From Cystobacter ferrugineus (GTDB lineage Bacteria > Myxococcota > Myxococcia > Myxococcales > Myxococcaceae): a stretch of 64,000 nt of DNA. Under the pieces are notes generated by a model. The model searched no databases. It saw only the letters and a program-made list of their open reading frames with translations, and was not told where the DNA came from. This document shows positions 18,222 to 27,063 of the stretch, in pieces. The stretch lies in NCBI RefSeq assembly GCF_001887355.1, contig NZ_MPIN01000006.1, positions 606,838-670,837 of the forward strand. The letters run 5' to 3'. Numbering within the stretch: position 1 is the first letter of the stretch; every line of letters begins with the position of its first letter. Position numbers and translations under genes: made by a program.

Positions 18222-18419
18222 AACCGGGGCGCGCAGGCCGCCCGATTGGTGGCAACCCCTGGGCCCACGTGCGGCCCACCATCAATGCTCGGTCGCCGCA
18301 GGCCGCTCGCTGGTACTGGCAGTGGTGCTTCGCAGATTCAGGCCAGCAACCTGTCGGCGAATCAGCTAGGAGTCGGCAGCGTCTAACGAGAAACCAAACT
18401 CCTGCCAATAAAGCCCTTA

Positions 18420-19122
18420 CTAACGTTCATGGCTCTTCGTATCGGTGAGTTCGAAGAACCTCGTCCATTTTTCCCCGTTTGTAGGCTCGCCAAATCCTTG
18501 TGGACTAACCGACGAAAGAGGGCCTGCATAGAGCAGTTCGAGCAGACCATGAGTGATGTCATCGGGTGGCAACATGCCGTCTATCACGTGGAGATAGGGG
18601 CGCTTGATTCTGCGGAAAACGTTCGCCACTGCAGCCAGAGCGTCTCTTCCTTCAAAGAGGTTTTCTCGGTCTCCGCGCTTACGGATGCGTCGTACCCCTT
18701 CTTCAGGCTCCACATCTCAAGAACACCAAGAGATCTGGTGGTGGAGCAAACTCCTCGTTCATCTGAAGGATTTTTTCGGGATCGAACCCACGAGCCCCCT
18801 GGTAAGCGGCTGTGGAGAAGTAATATCGATCCACGATGACGATTTGACCCCGCCGCAACGCAGGGTCGAGCAGCGTATCAACGTGTTCCTTGCGATCTCG
18901 AATGAAAAGGTCGAGTTCCTCCTGAGGAGAGAGCCGACCAGCCGTGGCTGATTCTCGCAGCTTGAGGCCCCACTGTCCGTCCGTAGGTTCCTTGCTTCGG
19001 ATGACGTCCCAGCCATCTTCGGCAAGCAGTCTATGCAGGCGCTCGGCCTGGGTGGTTTTTCCTGCTCCATCAATGCCCTCAAACGCGAGGAGCAGACCCT
19101 TCTTCAGGAGGCGCTTTTCCAC
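18420..19122 (-). pseudogene. tmk: Thymidylate kinase with a frameshift
   Basis: The upstream part (19122 to 18703) has the Walker A motif [12 protein letters not shown], the DRYYFS motif and PPPDLLVFL of dTMP kinase. It then stops after a few wrong-frame residues. Removing one A (about 18717 on the complement) restores [16 protein letters not shown], the normal continuation, which is open to 18420. The whole gene would be about 230 residues, a normal length. The enzyme phosphorylates dTMP and is essential, so another copy must exist if the break is real. Composition is lower in GC than most of the window, so this copy may be acquired. Confidence 0.75.
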
Positions 19123-19372
19123 GGAGGCATCCTCTCAAGGATCACCACCAAGTCAAAATTATGTAGGGACGATTACCACCGGTACCGTTCATTACTGTAA
19201 TTTCACTCGAGGTAAAATCGAAGCCTTTAGATCCCTACTTGAGTACGGGCTTTTCAGGTGAAGCGGAGCGAACGAGCAAAACGAGTCTGCAACACCCTGC
19301 GTCAAGGTCGTTGCGCGTTCTTTGAAGTGGTGTAGATCGTACAGTCCTCTGGTGGTCTCTGGAGCGAGCCTC

Positions 19373-20263
19373 ATGATTCGACTGGTCGTTACCGACATGG
19401 ACGGAACGTTGTACTCTTGGGTCGACTACATCGTTCCCGCAGTGGAGGCTCTTGTTGGCTCAGTGGAGCGTTCAACCGGATGGCCACGCATCAAGATCGT
19501 GCAGGCGCTCAAGAAAGTCTATTCAAAGTACGAGTCGAACGAGTACCCCTTCGTACTGCAGGAGTCGGAGATCTTCGCGGCATTCCCGGAGTTCGGATCG
19601 TTCGACAAGCTAGTCATCGAGCCAGCACGTATTGCTTTCAAGGATGCTCGTAGAAAGTACCTACAGCCGTTCCCGGGAGTCATCGAAACACTTGAGAAGC
19701 TGAAACACAGGGGCATCCTGGTGGTGGCGCTAACAGACGCACCACGCAATCCTGTGGAAGTCCGAGCAAAGCAACTCAAACTGGATCAGCTTTTGGATGC
19801 CATCTACTGTCTGCCAGGGTTCGACTTCCCAAAGAACGAAGACGGCGAGATGAAGATCTCTCGATACATTGAACAAAAGGAACAAAAAGGAGAGTACCGG
19901 ACAGCGTGTAGACTTGTGGAACTGCCTCGAGACTACGAGAAGCCGAACCCACTCGGGTTGCGACGCATCTGCGAGGAAATGCATGTTTCTCCTGAGGAAA
20001 CGCTCGTCATTGGTGACGCGCTCAAGAAGGACATGGCGGTAGCACGGGAAGTTGGTGCGTTGGATTGTTGGGCTGAATACGGCACCTATATTTCATTGGA
20101 GTATCTGGAGCGGCTCGAAATCATCTCGGCTCCCGCCATTACCAGGCGTCACGCGGCAAGCATATTGGATGGGGATGCACGCAAGAGTGCGCACCCAACA
20201 CGTCGTCTTTCCAACTTCTCGCAACTACTTGAGATCATTGACGACGCGTCGGCGCAAACGTGA
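19373..20263 (+). CDS. HAD-superfamily phosphatase
   Basis: A 296-residue cytoplasmic protein with haloacid-dehalogenase motifs. Motif I is VVTDMDGTLYSW (Asp8 and Asp10), motif II is VVALTDAPR, and motifs III/IV are KPNPLGLRRI and VIGDALKKDMAVAREVG. The cap between motifs I and II is about 90 residues and helical. The start at 19373 is preferred over an upstream in-frame codon because the motif I strand follows directly and GGAGCGAG precedes it. The substrate, probably a phosphorylated metabolite, is unknown. GC content is lower than surrounding genes and shared with the broken tmk beside it. Confidence 0.8.
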   Translation: MIRLVVTDMDGTLYSWVDYIVPAVEALVGSVERSTGWPRIKIVQALKKVYSKYESNEYPFVLQESEIFAAFPEFGSFDKLVIEPARIAFKDARRKYLQPFPGVIETLEKLKHRGILVVALTDAPRNPVEVRAKQLKLDQLLDAIYCLPGFDFPKNEDGEMKISRYIEQKEQKGEYRTACRLVELPRDYEKPNPLGLRRICEEMHVSPEETLVIGDALKKDMAVAREVGALDCWAEYGTYISLEYLERLEIISAPAITRRHAASILDGDARKSAHPTRRLSNFSQLLEIIDDASAQT

Positions 20264-20357
20264 GCAGCAAGATGCTTCGTTAGCTTGTTCTTCAGGGCTC
20301 TCTGAACCCAGGGCAAAGGCCACTCTGCGGGGCCCGCTCCAACTCAGCATGGTCCCG

Positions 20358-20990
20358 TCAATAGACGATGTAGTCGAACTTCTCAATGACGGCCCGGAGT
20401 TCTTCCGGAGAGGCGCCCAACTGCTTCGCAATGGAGGGGGCATGTTCGGTTACCGCCGTAGTGCGAGTCGGTTGGGTGTGAAGCTCGTCCACGACGACAG
20501 CACCATACCGGCCCGGCCACTTGACGCTGCGTAGCTCGGCGGCATGGCCAATGGGGTTCAGGATGGTGAAGCAGGGCCACTTGGGAAAGCGAAGGGTGGC
20601 AGGGTCGGAGCCCATGATGCGGCAGGAGTCCATCTGGGCCTCGGTGAAGTCGCAATCCTCGATGGAACCGGACGCATACCACGACTGGCTACTGTATTCA
20701 GGCCAGTGCCCGAAATCGCATCCAGTCAACCGCCCCCTGAAGCGACAGCCCTTCAGATATGCACTCACCCAACTTTGATGGTTCTTGAGTTCCTGCTTCA
20801 CCTCGAAGGTGCAATCAATGAAGCGAGCTCCTAGGATGTGCAGGCGCCTGGCGGGCACCTTCAGGACGACGGTGCAGTGACGCAGCGTCAGATTGGGGCC
20901 AAGGAAATAGAGCGAGTTCTTGTCCGTCATCTCGAGCCGCTCGTTCGTCATCTCTTTGTTTTCGATGAGGACGTTCGTGAGCAACCCCAT
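20358..20990 (-). CDS. sitI: Cognate immunity protein of the SitA5-type toxin
   Basis: A 210-residue cytoplasmic protein starting 11 bases after the toxin gene ends, on the same strand. The N-terminal 130 residues have short repeats of a pentapeptide-like kind (NLTLRHCTVVLKV, ARFIDCTFEVKQ, YLKGCRFRGRLTGCDF, IEDCDFTEAQMDSCRI) that would form a right-handed beta-helix. The C-terminal 60 residues are mixed alpha/beta. Position, strand and my recollection of sequences next to SitA5 toxins identify it as the antidote that protects the producer and kin. It shows no enzyme motif. Confidence 0.75.
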   Translation of the reverse strand: MGLLTNVLIENKEMTNERLEMTDKNSLYFLGPNLTLRHCTVVLKVPARRLHILGARFIDCTFEVKQELKNHQSWVSAYLKGCRFRGRLTGCDFGHWPEYSSQSWYASGSIEDCDFTEAQMDSCRIMGSDPATLRFPKWPCFTILNPIGHAAELRSVKWPGRYGAVVVDELHTQPTRTTAVTEHAPSIAKQLGASPEELRAVIEKFDYIVY

Positions 20991-21001
20991 GGCCGCCCCT
21001 T

Positions 21002-22678
21002 TCAGAAGGTGATCATCCGGAAGAACTCGCCCGCCATGCGCCTGCCATGCCGCGCCAGATTCGACTCCGACCCAGAGAGAATCTCGTACTTATAGCCACC
21101 CGGAGAGGGGTCAACCACATCGACCCCATGGGGGTTGAACTGAAGGCGCGCTCGAAATTGCTCTTCCACCCTGGCATGCACGAAGCGCCCTCGGGCCTCG
21201 CGCTCCAGCAGTCGCGCCAGCCAATACTCACCGTTCCTCATGGCATTGTCGATGGCTCTTCGCTCGTTCTGGCTGAGCCTGTGCGGCCCCCATTCCTTCG
21301 CGACCTGGGTGACGACCTCCTGAAGCATGTCCCCCACCTTGTCCCGGGTGGGGATGTCCGCGGCCGACTTGCCGCGTGACAAATGCCAACGCTGACCGTC
21401 GCTGAGTTCCACCTGCCGGTTGCCGCCCCGGTGGCGAATGACGGTTCGCGCGGAGCGGCCCCCAGGAGCCATTGCCGACCCATGGCCCTGCCCCTTCTTG
21501 AACATCACCACGGCCAGGGGACCCTGCGGAGAGGTGGCCACCGTCTCCACCGCCGCAATCGCCTGGGCCAGGGCCTCCTCCGTCGCGAGTGCCGTCTCCT
21601 CTACTTCCACGCGCCCCATGACGGCGGCGCCACCCTGTGTCTTCCACTGCTTCCCCGCGAGCTTGAAGCCCGGCAGCGACTTCACCCGCGGCAGCACCTG
21701 CCCCAGCGTGTGCCCACTGAGCGTGGCCACTGCCAGAATCATCGCCCGTGCCGCGTCCTCGCCCAGCACTCGGCCAAACTCCTCTCCCGCCGCGCGCAGT
21801 TCCTCGAAGGTGGTGGCGTGATGCGCCGTGTCGGCCATGCGGGCCCATCCATCCATCAGCCCGTACACCGTCTCCAGGCCCAGGTAGCCCATCAGGAGGA
21901 GGGTCATGCCGGCGGCCAGGGCCTTGGTCGTTGGCTCGGGCACTACCCACATCATGCAGTAGAGGGTCACCGTCCAGACGACCGTGGAGACGAGCATCCG
22001 CACGTCCAGCAGCTCGCGCGCCAGGGCCCCGCGCGTCTCGTCGAGGACATGGCCGAAAGCCAGGGCCAGGGCGAACGCCCGCCTGTCGTCAGTGCGCAAA
22101 TAGGGCCCGTCGTCCAGAAGGCCCAGGCAGTCGCCTCCTCCTCGGGGTACACACCACTGGAGGTACCTGGCCCTCAGGGCTTCATCCGCCTCGGGGGTGA
22201 GGACCACCGGACCCTCCTGGCGCTCGGGCACCAGGGTGTAGGCCTGGTCGCGGTACACCTCCAGCAGCCAGTCTCCCGTGCTGTCCACCGTCTCGACGCC
22301 CGCAGGTGGCGGCAGGAGGTGGAGCAACTCCCGAGCGGCCGCTTGTGGCGTCTTCGCCCCCAGTCGCACGTCTCGGGACAGGCGCAGAAAGGCCTGCTGG
22401 AACTCGGCCCGAGAAATGCGCACCGGCCGGGTGACGACGGTGCCGGGCTCCAGGAAGTCCACCACGTACACGGTGGCGGACTCGAGGCCAGGCTCCGCCG
22501 TGACGGCCAAACTTGCCGTGGTCGTCGGTGGGGACGTGGACGAGTTGTCGCGGTCGCGCCCCCGTGGAGTGCCCGTGACACAAGCTGCCTGGAGGAAGAG
22601 GACGAGGAGAAAGCAGCCGCCCAGCAAGGGGCGCAGCCGAGCGCTCGATGGGCACGAGCCAGCAAGACGGGTGGACAC
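21002..22678 (-). CDS. sitA5: SitA5-family polymorphic lipoprotein toxin
   Basis: A 558-residue protein. The GTG at 22678 is chosen because GGAGGTGGG precedes it; the longer frame starts at a TTG without a site. The signal peptide ends LQAAC, so it is a lipoprotein (Cys33). The middle (about 60-400) matches the conserved SitA5 delivery region, including RYLQWCVPRGGGDCLGLLDD and a hydrophobic hairpin around 228-275. The last 140 residues are the variable toxin, with GVDVVDP...YKYEIL suggesting a nuclease-like fold. In Myxococcus, Sit toxins pass between kin by TraA/B outer-membrane exchange. No sitB is seen upstream. Confidence 0.8.
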   Translation of the reverse strand: MSTRLAGSCPSSARLRPLLGGCFLLVLFLQAACVTGTPRGRDRDNSSTSPPTTTASLAVTAEPGLESATVYVVDFLEPGTVVTRPVRISRAEFQQAFLRLSRDVRLGAKTPQAAARELLHLLPPPAGVETVDSTGDWLLEVYRDQAYTLVPERQEGPVVLTPEADEALRARYLQWCVPRGGGDCLGLLDDGPYLRTDDRRAFALALAFGHVLDETRGALARELLDVRMLVSTVVWTVTLYCMMWVVPEPTTKALAAGMTLLLMGYLGLETVYGLMDGWARMADTAHHATTFEELRAAGEEFGRVLGEDAARAMILAVATLSGHTLGQVLPRVKSLPGFKLAGKQWKTQGGAAVMGRVEVEETALATEEALAQAIAAVETVATSPQGPLAVVMFKKGQGHGSAMAPGGRSARTVIRHRGGNRQVELSDGQRWHLSRGKSAADIPTRDKVGDMLQEVVTQVAKEWGPHRLSQNERRAIDNAMRNGEYWLARLLEREARGRFVHARVEEQFRARLQFNPHGVDVVDPSPGGYKYEILSGSESNLARHGRRMAGEFFRMITF

Positions 22679-22820
22679 GGCCCACCTCCGGGAACGACGA
22701 GGCTGAAAGCCTTCGCTCCGCAATCACACGGAAACGCAGGTGCGCCCGTCAAGCCCACCGGATTGATCAAGCGTGCGCGAGGGCAGAGAGCAAGCCGTGC
22801 GCAGTTCAATAAGGCTCACG

Positions 22821-24371
22821 CTACGACTCTCGCTTCGAAGGTACCTGCAGCCCCGCCGAGCGCGCCAGCCCCATGACGCCCTCCACCGCCGCGGCGATGT
22901 AGCCAAACGGATTGGCTCCCTCCACCGCCGTCACGTGCACCTCGCCCATCTTCTGCTGGAAGGCCGCCGCCACCTTCGGCAACTGCTGCGCCAGCACCAG
23001 TTGGATGGACTCGGGCGACAGCGTGTTCTCGATGTCGCGCTGCGCCCTCGCCCGCGCCAGCTCCGGCTCCTGGGCGATCCGCGCCTGCCGTGCCTCCAGC
23101 TCCGCCCGCGCCAGCTCCGCCTCGGCGATGGCGCACCGGGCCTCCGCCGCCTTCGCCTCCGTCCGTGCCCGCTCCTCCTCCTGCCGCAGCTTCGCCAACT
23201 CCGCCGCGTGCCGCGCCGCCTGCGCCTCCTGCTCGAGCTTCAGCCGCTCCAGTTCCGCCCGCCCCCGCGCCTCCGCCAGGGCGCGCTCGTTCTCCAGCCG
23301 CGCCTCCGCCATCCGCCGCTCGGACTCCAGCCGCGCCAGCTCCCGCGCCTCCTCCGCCCGCGCCTCGCTCTCGCGCACCTCCAGCTCCGCGTTCAGCTTC
23401 GCCAGTGCCGTCTCGCGCTCCAGCGTCACCTGCGCCTGCCTCGCCGCGTGCTCCTGCGCCACCCGCGCCTCCGCCACCCGCGCCTCCACCGCCAGTGACT
23501 CGAGCTGCGCCTGCTCCTCCGCCGCCCGCCGCTTGTGCCGCACCTCCTCCTCCGTCACCAGCCGCGTGAGCGCGATCTGTCGCTCCGCCTCCGCCTCTTC
23601 CCTCCGGATGAAGCGCTCCTTGGTCAACTCCGCCTCGCGCGCCACCCGCTCCTGCTCCTGCCGGAAGCGCGCCTGCATGTTCGCGAACACCGTCTCCGAC
23701 AGCACCCGCACGTCTTGAATCTCGATCGTGTCCAGCACCACCCCCCACCCCGTGTCCGTCCGATCCTCCGGCCGCCCCCGCCCCGACACCACCGGGGAGA
23801 TCTCCCGCATCAGTTCCGTGGCGATCCCCTCCTTGCGCCGCGTCAGGCACTCCTCCACCGACAGGTTCGCCACCAGCCGCCGCACCGCGCCCACGAACAT
23901 CTCCGTGAGCAGGTCGCGCAGCTTCTCCTGCGCCCGCTCCGGAAAGGAGAAGTTGAGCATCCGGAAGGCCACCAGCGGCTCGACGATGCGGTACACCGCC
24001 ACCCCCGTCACCCGCACCCCTACCTTCTCGCTCGTCACCTGATCCGCCGTGAAGCGCAGCCGCTGCACGCTCGTGGGCACGATCGCCACCGAGTCCCCCG
24101 GCAGCTTGAAGCACGAGGCCCCCTGCCCGCTCACCTCCCGCACCCGGCCCCGGCGCATGTGGATGAGGAACTCGCTCGGCCGCGCGGTGATGAGCCCCCA
24201 CTTCTTCATCTTCTCCGGGTCCTCCGCCGGCTTGCCCGCCCTCCAGCCCTCCGTGTCCCGCGCCCCCTCCTCGTCCCGCGGCGCAGGGGGCGGCTCCATG
24301 GCCCCTTCCCCCCGCACTACCAGTGCGCCCGCCGCGTTCACCCTCACCGCCCGCTTCTCGTTCGTGGTCAT
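22821..24371 (-). CDS. SPFH/band-7 protein with long coiled coil (flotillin-like)
   Basis: A 516-residue protein. The start at 24371 is used because GGGAGG lies six bases upstream. Residues about 45-255 form an SPFH/band-7 domain, with RLRFTADQVTSEKVGVRVTGVAVYRIV and VVLDTIEIQDVRVLSE as its best blocks. Residues about 255-450 are an almost unbroken charged coiled coil rich in Glu, Ala and Arg. The tail (about 455-516) resembles the flotillin end that mediates oligomers. No transmembrane helix or signal is present, so it would be cytoplasmic or membrane-associated. Flotillin-like proteins organise membrane microdomains; the partner here is unknown. Confidence 0.75.
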   Translation of the reverse strand: MTTNEKRAVRVNAAGALVVRGEGAMEPPPAPRDEEGARDTEGWRAGKPAEDPEKMKKWGLITARPSEFLIHMRRGRVREVSGQGASCFKLPGDSVAIVPTSVQRLRFTADQVTSEKVGVRVTGVAVYRIVEPLVAFRMLNFSFPERAQEKLRDLLTEMFVGAVRRLVANLSVEECLTRRKEGIATELMREISPVVSGRGRPEDRTDTGWGVVLDTIEIQDVRVLSETVFANMQARFRQEQERVAREAELTKERFIRREEAEAERQIALTRLVTEEEVRHKRRAAEEQAQLESLAVEARVAEARVAQEHAARQAQVTLERETALAKLNAELEVRESEARAEEARELARLESERRMAEARLENERALAEARGRAELERLKLEQEAQAARHAAELAKLRQEEERARTEAKAAEARCAIAEAELARAELEARQARIAQEPELARARAQRDIENTLSPESIQLVLAQQLPKVAAAFQQKMGEVHVTAVEGANPFGYIAAAVEGVMGLARSAGLQVPSKRES

Positions 24372-24587
24372 CCGCATCCTCCCGAGCTCTCGCGGACTTC
24401 CCCGATTGCAGCCGCCTCGCCAGCCGGAAAACGCCCTGAAATGGCCCGGTTGGACGCAAGGGGTGCGCCTTGCTGGCGCGGGTGCACCGGAATGGATCGC
24501 TCCCTGTCGGCCCACACGCATGGTAGTGGACTGAATCCCTCCGATTCGCGGTTGAGAGGGGGCTGGATATGCACCCCTCATGTCGTC

Positions 24588-24615
24588 TTGACCGAGGGGG
24601 GGTCGATTTTATAAT
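24588..24615 (+). promoter_or_regulatory. Promoter of the isc operon
   Basis: TTGACC and TATAAT separated by 16 bases, an almost perfect housekeeping promoter about 115 bases before iscS. It stands out in otherwise GC-rich DNA. No other strong promoter is visible up to fdx. Confidence 0.75.
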
Positions 24616-24635
24616 TGACCAATCCAGTCCACTTT
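24611..24635 (+). promoter_or_regulatory. IscR/Rrf2-like operator
   Basis: The core TTGACCAATCCAGTC, flanked by ATAA and CACTTT, fits the imperfect palindrome bound by Fe-S-loaded IscR (type 1 sites, approximately TTGAC-N5-GTC.A). It overlaps the -10 and the expected start of transcription, so binding would repress. No iscR lies in the window; the regulator would act from elsewhere. Confidence 0.55.
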
Positions 24636-24729
24636 AGGTGCGCCGATGTAGGAGCACCAGAGACCTCGCGGGGTTACCCCCGGCCCCGAGGTTCGAGAAC
24701 GACCGCTGCTGCCCGGAAGGCGACCGAAG

Positions 24730-26094
24730 ATGCTGAAGCTGCCCATCTACATGGACAACCACGCCACCACGCCGATGGATCCGCGCGTGCTGGAGGCGAT
24801 GCTGCCCTACCTGCGCGAGGACTTCGGCAATGCCGCTTCGCGCAACCACGCCTTTGGTTGGAAGGCGGAGGCGGCGGTGGAGGAGGCGCGCAAGCAGGTG
24901 GCGGCGCTCATCGGCGCGTCCGACAAGGAGATCGTCTTCACCTCGGGCGCCACCGAGTCGGACAACCTCGCCATCAAGGGCGTGGTCGAGTTCTACAAGG
25001 AGAAGGGTGACCACATCATCACCCTGAAGACCGAGCACAAGGCGGTGCTCGACACCTGCAAGCGCCTGGAGCGCGTGCGCCAGGAGCGCCTGGACGAGCT
25101 CAAGATGCTGCGGCTCATGCAGCTCACGGGTGCGCCGGTGAGCCGGGACGATCTGGCCACGCTCGCCATCAAGCACGACCTGGACAACGACGCGGTGTAC
25201 CGCCAGTGGGCGGAGCTGCCCACGGGCGGCGCGCGCGTGACGTACCTGGACGTGGAGAAGGACGGGCGGGTCGACCTCAAGAAGCTCGAGGCGGCCATGA
25301 CGGACAAGACCATCCTGGTGTCCATCATGCTCGCCAACAACGAGATCGGCACCGTGCAGCCCATCGCGGAGATCGGCCGGCTGTGCCGCGCCCGGGGCAT
25401 CCTGTTCCACTGCGACGCGGTGCAGGGCATTGGCAAGGTGCCCTTCCATGTGGAGGAGATGCAGGTGGACCTGGCCTCCATCTCCGCGCACAAGATGTAT
25501 GGCCCCAAGGGCGTGGGCGCGCTCTACGTGCGCCGCAAGCCGCGCGTGCGCATCGCGCCGATCATCGACGGCGGCGGCCATGAGCGCGGCATGCGCTCGG
25601 GCACGCTGAACGTGGCGTCCATCGTGGGCTTCGGCCACGCGGCGAAGATCGCCCGCGAGGAGATGGCCGACGAGGCCGTGCGCCTCACGCGGCTGCGCGA
25701 GCGGCTGCGCAAGGGCATCGTCGAGCAGCTCGACATGGTGACGGTGAACGGCTCGCAGGAGCACCGGCTGCCGGGCAACCTCAACATCTCCTTCGCCTAC
25801 GTGGAGGGCGAGGCGCTGATGATGGCCATCAAGGACGTGGCGGTGTCCTCGGGTTCGGCGTGCACGTCGGCCTCGCTGGAGCCCTCCTACGTGCTGCGCG
25901 CCTGCGGCGTGGAAGAAGAGCTGGCGCACAGCTCCATCCGCTTCGGCCTCGGCCGCTTCAACACCGAGGAAGAGGTCGACTTCGTCATCAAGCTCATGGT
26001 GGACAAGGTGAACCGTCTGCGCGAGATGAGCCCGCTGTACGAGATGGCCAAGGAAGGCATCGACCTCAAGAGCATCGAGTGGACGGCGCACTAG
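24730..26094 (+). CDS. iscS: Cysteine desulfurase IscS
   Basis: A 454-residue PLP enzyme that removes sulfur from cysteine and passes the persulfide to IscU. The PLP lysine is Lys255 in [12 protein letters not shown] and the persulfide cysteine is Cys378 in [19 protein letters not shown] at residue 11 and SGATESDN near 77-84 are cofactor-site motifs. It is about 50 residues longer than the usual 404 because of a charged helical insertion at about 115-166, between KAVLDTC and the YLDV strand. It is the first gene of the isc operon; GGAAGG precedes the ATG. Confidence 0.95.
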   Translation: MLKLPIYMDNHATTPMDPRVLEAMLPYLREDFGNAASRNHAFGWKAEAAVEEARKQVAALIGASDKEIVFTSGATESDNLAIKGVVEFYKEKGDHIITLKTEHKAVLDTCKRLERVRQERLDELKMLRLMQLTGAPVSRDDLATLAIKHDLDNDAVYRQWAELPTGGARVTYLDVEKDGRVDLKKLEAAMTDKTILVSIMLANNEIGTVQPIAEIGRLCRARGILFHCDAVQGIGKVPFHVEEMQVDLASISAHKMYGPKGVGALYVRRKPRVRIAPIIDGGGHERGMRSGTLNVASIVGFGHAAKIAREEMADEAVRLTRLRERLRKGIVEQLDMVTVNGSQEHRLPGNLNISFAYVEGEALMMAIKDVAVSSGSACTSASLEPSYVLRACGVEEELAHSSIRFGLGRFNTEEEVDFVIKLMVDKVNRLREMSPLYEMAKEGIDLKSIEWTAH

Positions 26095-26137
26095 CCGCGC
26101 GTCTTCCCCCCCACCCCATTCCCCCCCCGGAGTTCCC

Positions 26138-26542
26138 ATGGCCTACAGCGACAAAGTCATCGACCACTACGAGAACCCCCGCAACGTCGGCACGCTCGAC
26201 AAGGCGGACCCCAACGTCGGCACCGGCCTGGTGGGGGCTCCCGCGTGCGGCGACGTGATGCGCCTGCAGCTGAAGATCAGCGATGACGGCATCATCGAGG
26301 ACGCCCGCTTCAAGACGTTCGGGTGTGGCTCGGCCATCGCCTCCAGCTCGCTGGTGAGCGAGTGGGTGAAGGGCAAGACGGTGGACGAGGCGCTGACCAT
26401 CTCCAACAAGGACGTGGCGCGCGAGCTGGCGCTGCCGCCGGTGAAGATCCACTGCTCGGTGCTGGCCGAGGACGCCATCAAGGCGGCCATCGACGACTTC
26501 AAGAAGAAGCGCGAGGCGCGCCGGCAGCAGCAGTCGGCCTGA
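26138..26542 (+). CDS. iscU: Fe-S cluster scaffold IscU
   Basis: A 134-residue scaffold on which [2Fe-2S] clusters are built from IscS-derived sulfur. The three cluster cysteines are Cys37 (GAPACGD), Cys63 (TFGCGSA) and Cys106 (KIHCSVLAED). The LPPVK chaperone-recognition motif for HscA lies at 99-103. Asp39, which tunes cluster release, is present. The length is near the 128 of Escherichia coli with a short charged tail. It begins 43 bases after iscS and is followed by iscA. Confidence 0.95.
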   Translation: MAYSDKVIDHYENPRNVGTLDKADPNVGTGLVGAPACGDVMRLQLKISDDGIIEDARFKTFGCGSAIASSSLVSEWVKGKTVDEALTISNKDVARELALPPVKIHCSVLAEDAIKAAIDDFKKKREARRQQQSA

Positions 26543-26579
26543 GCGGACCAACGGCAAGAGAGCAGTCAGGAGGCGCGTG

Positions 26580-26975
26580 ATGAACGAGCAGGCGACAGAG
26601 CAGACGGGCCAGAAGACGGCGCCTGTGACCCCGGCCGCCAAACCGGCGCGGGGCATCACGCTGCATGACAGCGCGGTGGAGCAGTTGCGCAAGTTGCTCG
26701 CGGAGCGGCAGACGCCCGACGCGGGGCTGCGCATCGCGGTGCGTGGCGGCGGGTGCTCGGGGCTGGCGTACGTGATGGAGTGGGCGGAGAAGCCGCGCGA
26801 GAAGGACAAGATCTTCGAGCGCGAGGGCGTGCGGGTCTTCGTGGACCCCAAGAGCTACCTGTACCTCATCGGCACGGAGATCGTGTACGAGTCCACGCTG
26901 ATGGCCTCCGGGTTCAAGCTCAACAACCCGAACGTGAAGGGCGCGTGTGGTTGCGGAGAGAGCTTCTCCGTCTGA
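26580..26975 (+). CDS. iscA: A-type Fe-S carrier IscA
   Basis: A 131-residue A-type carrier. The three conserved cysteines are Cys59 (GGGCSGLAY) and Cys123/Cys125 (GACGCGESFS). A 24-residue polar, Ala/Pro/Thr-rich N-terminal extension precedes the usual ITLHDSAVEQL start of the fold. The ATG at 26580 is preferred to the GTG one codon earlier because AGGAGG is six bases away. A-type proteins deliver iron or clusters to apoproteins. It is third in the operon. Confidence 0.93.
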   Translation: MNEQATEQTGQKTAPVTPAAKPARGITLHDSAVEQLRKLLAERQTPDAGLRIAVRGGGCSGLAYVMEWAEKPREKDKIFEREGVRVFVDPKSYLYLIGTEIVYESTLMASGFKLNNPNVKGACGCGESFSV

Positions 26976-27063
26976 CGCACGCGACACCCACCACGCAATC
27001 CTGGGGGCCCGGCCGCCAATCGCCGGGCCCTCGTCGTTTCTTTCCGTCGAGAGGAAGCACCCG

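Noticed and set aside
22773..24614. Long plus-strand frames opposite the SPFH gene
   Set aside because: They are low-complexity mirrors of the Glu/Ala/Arg coiled coil.
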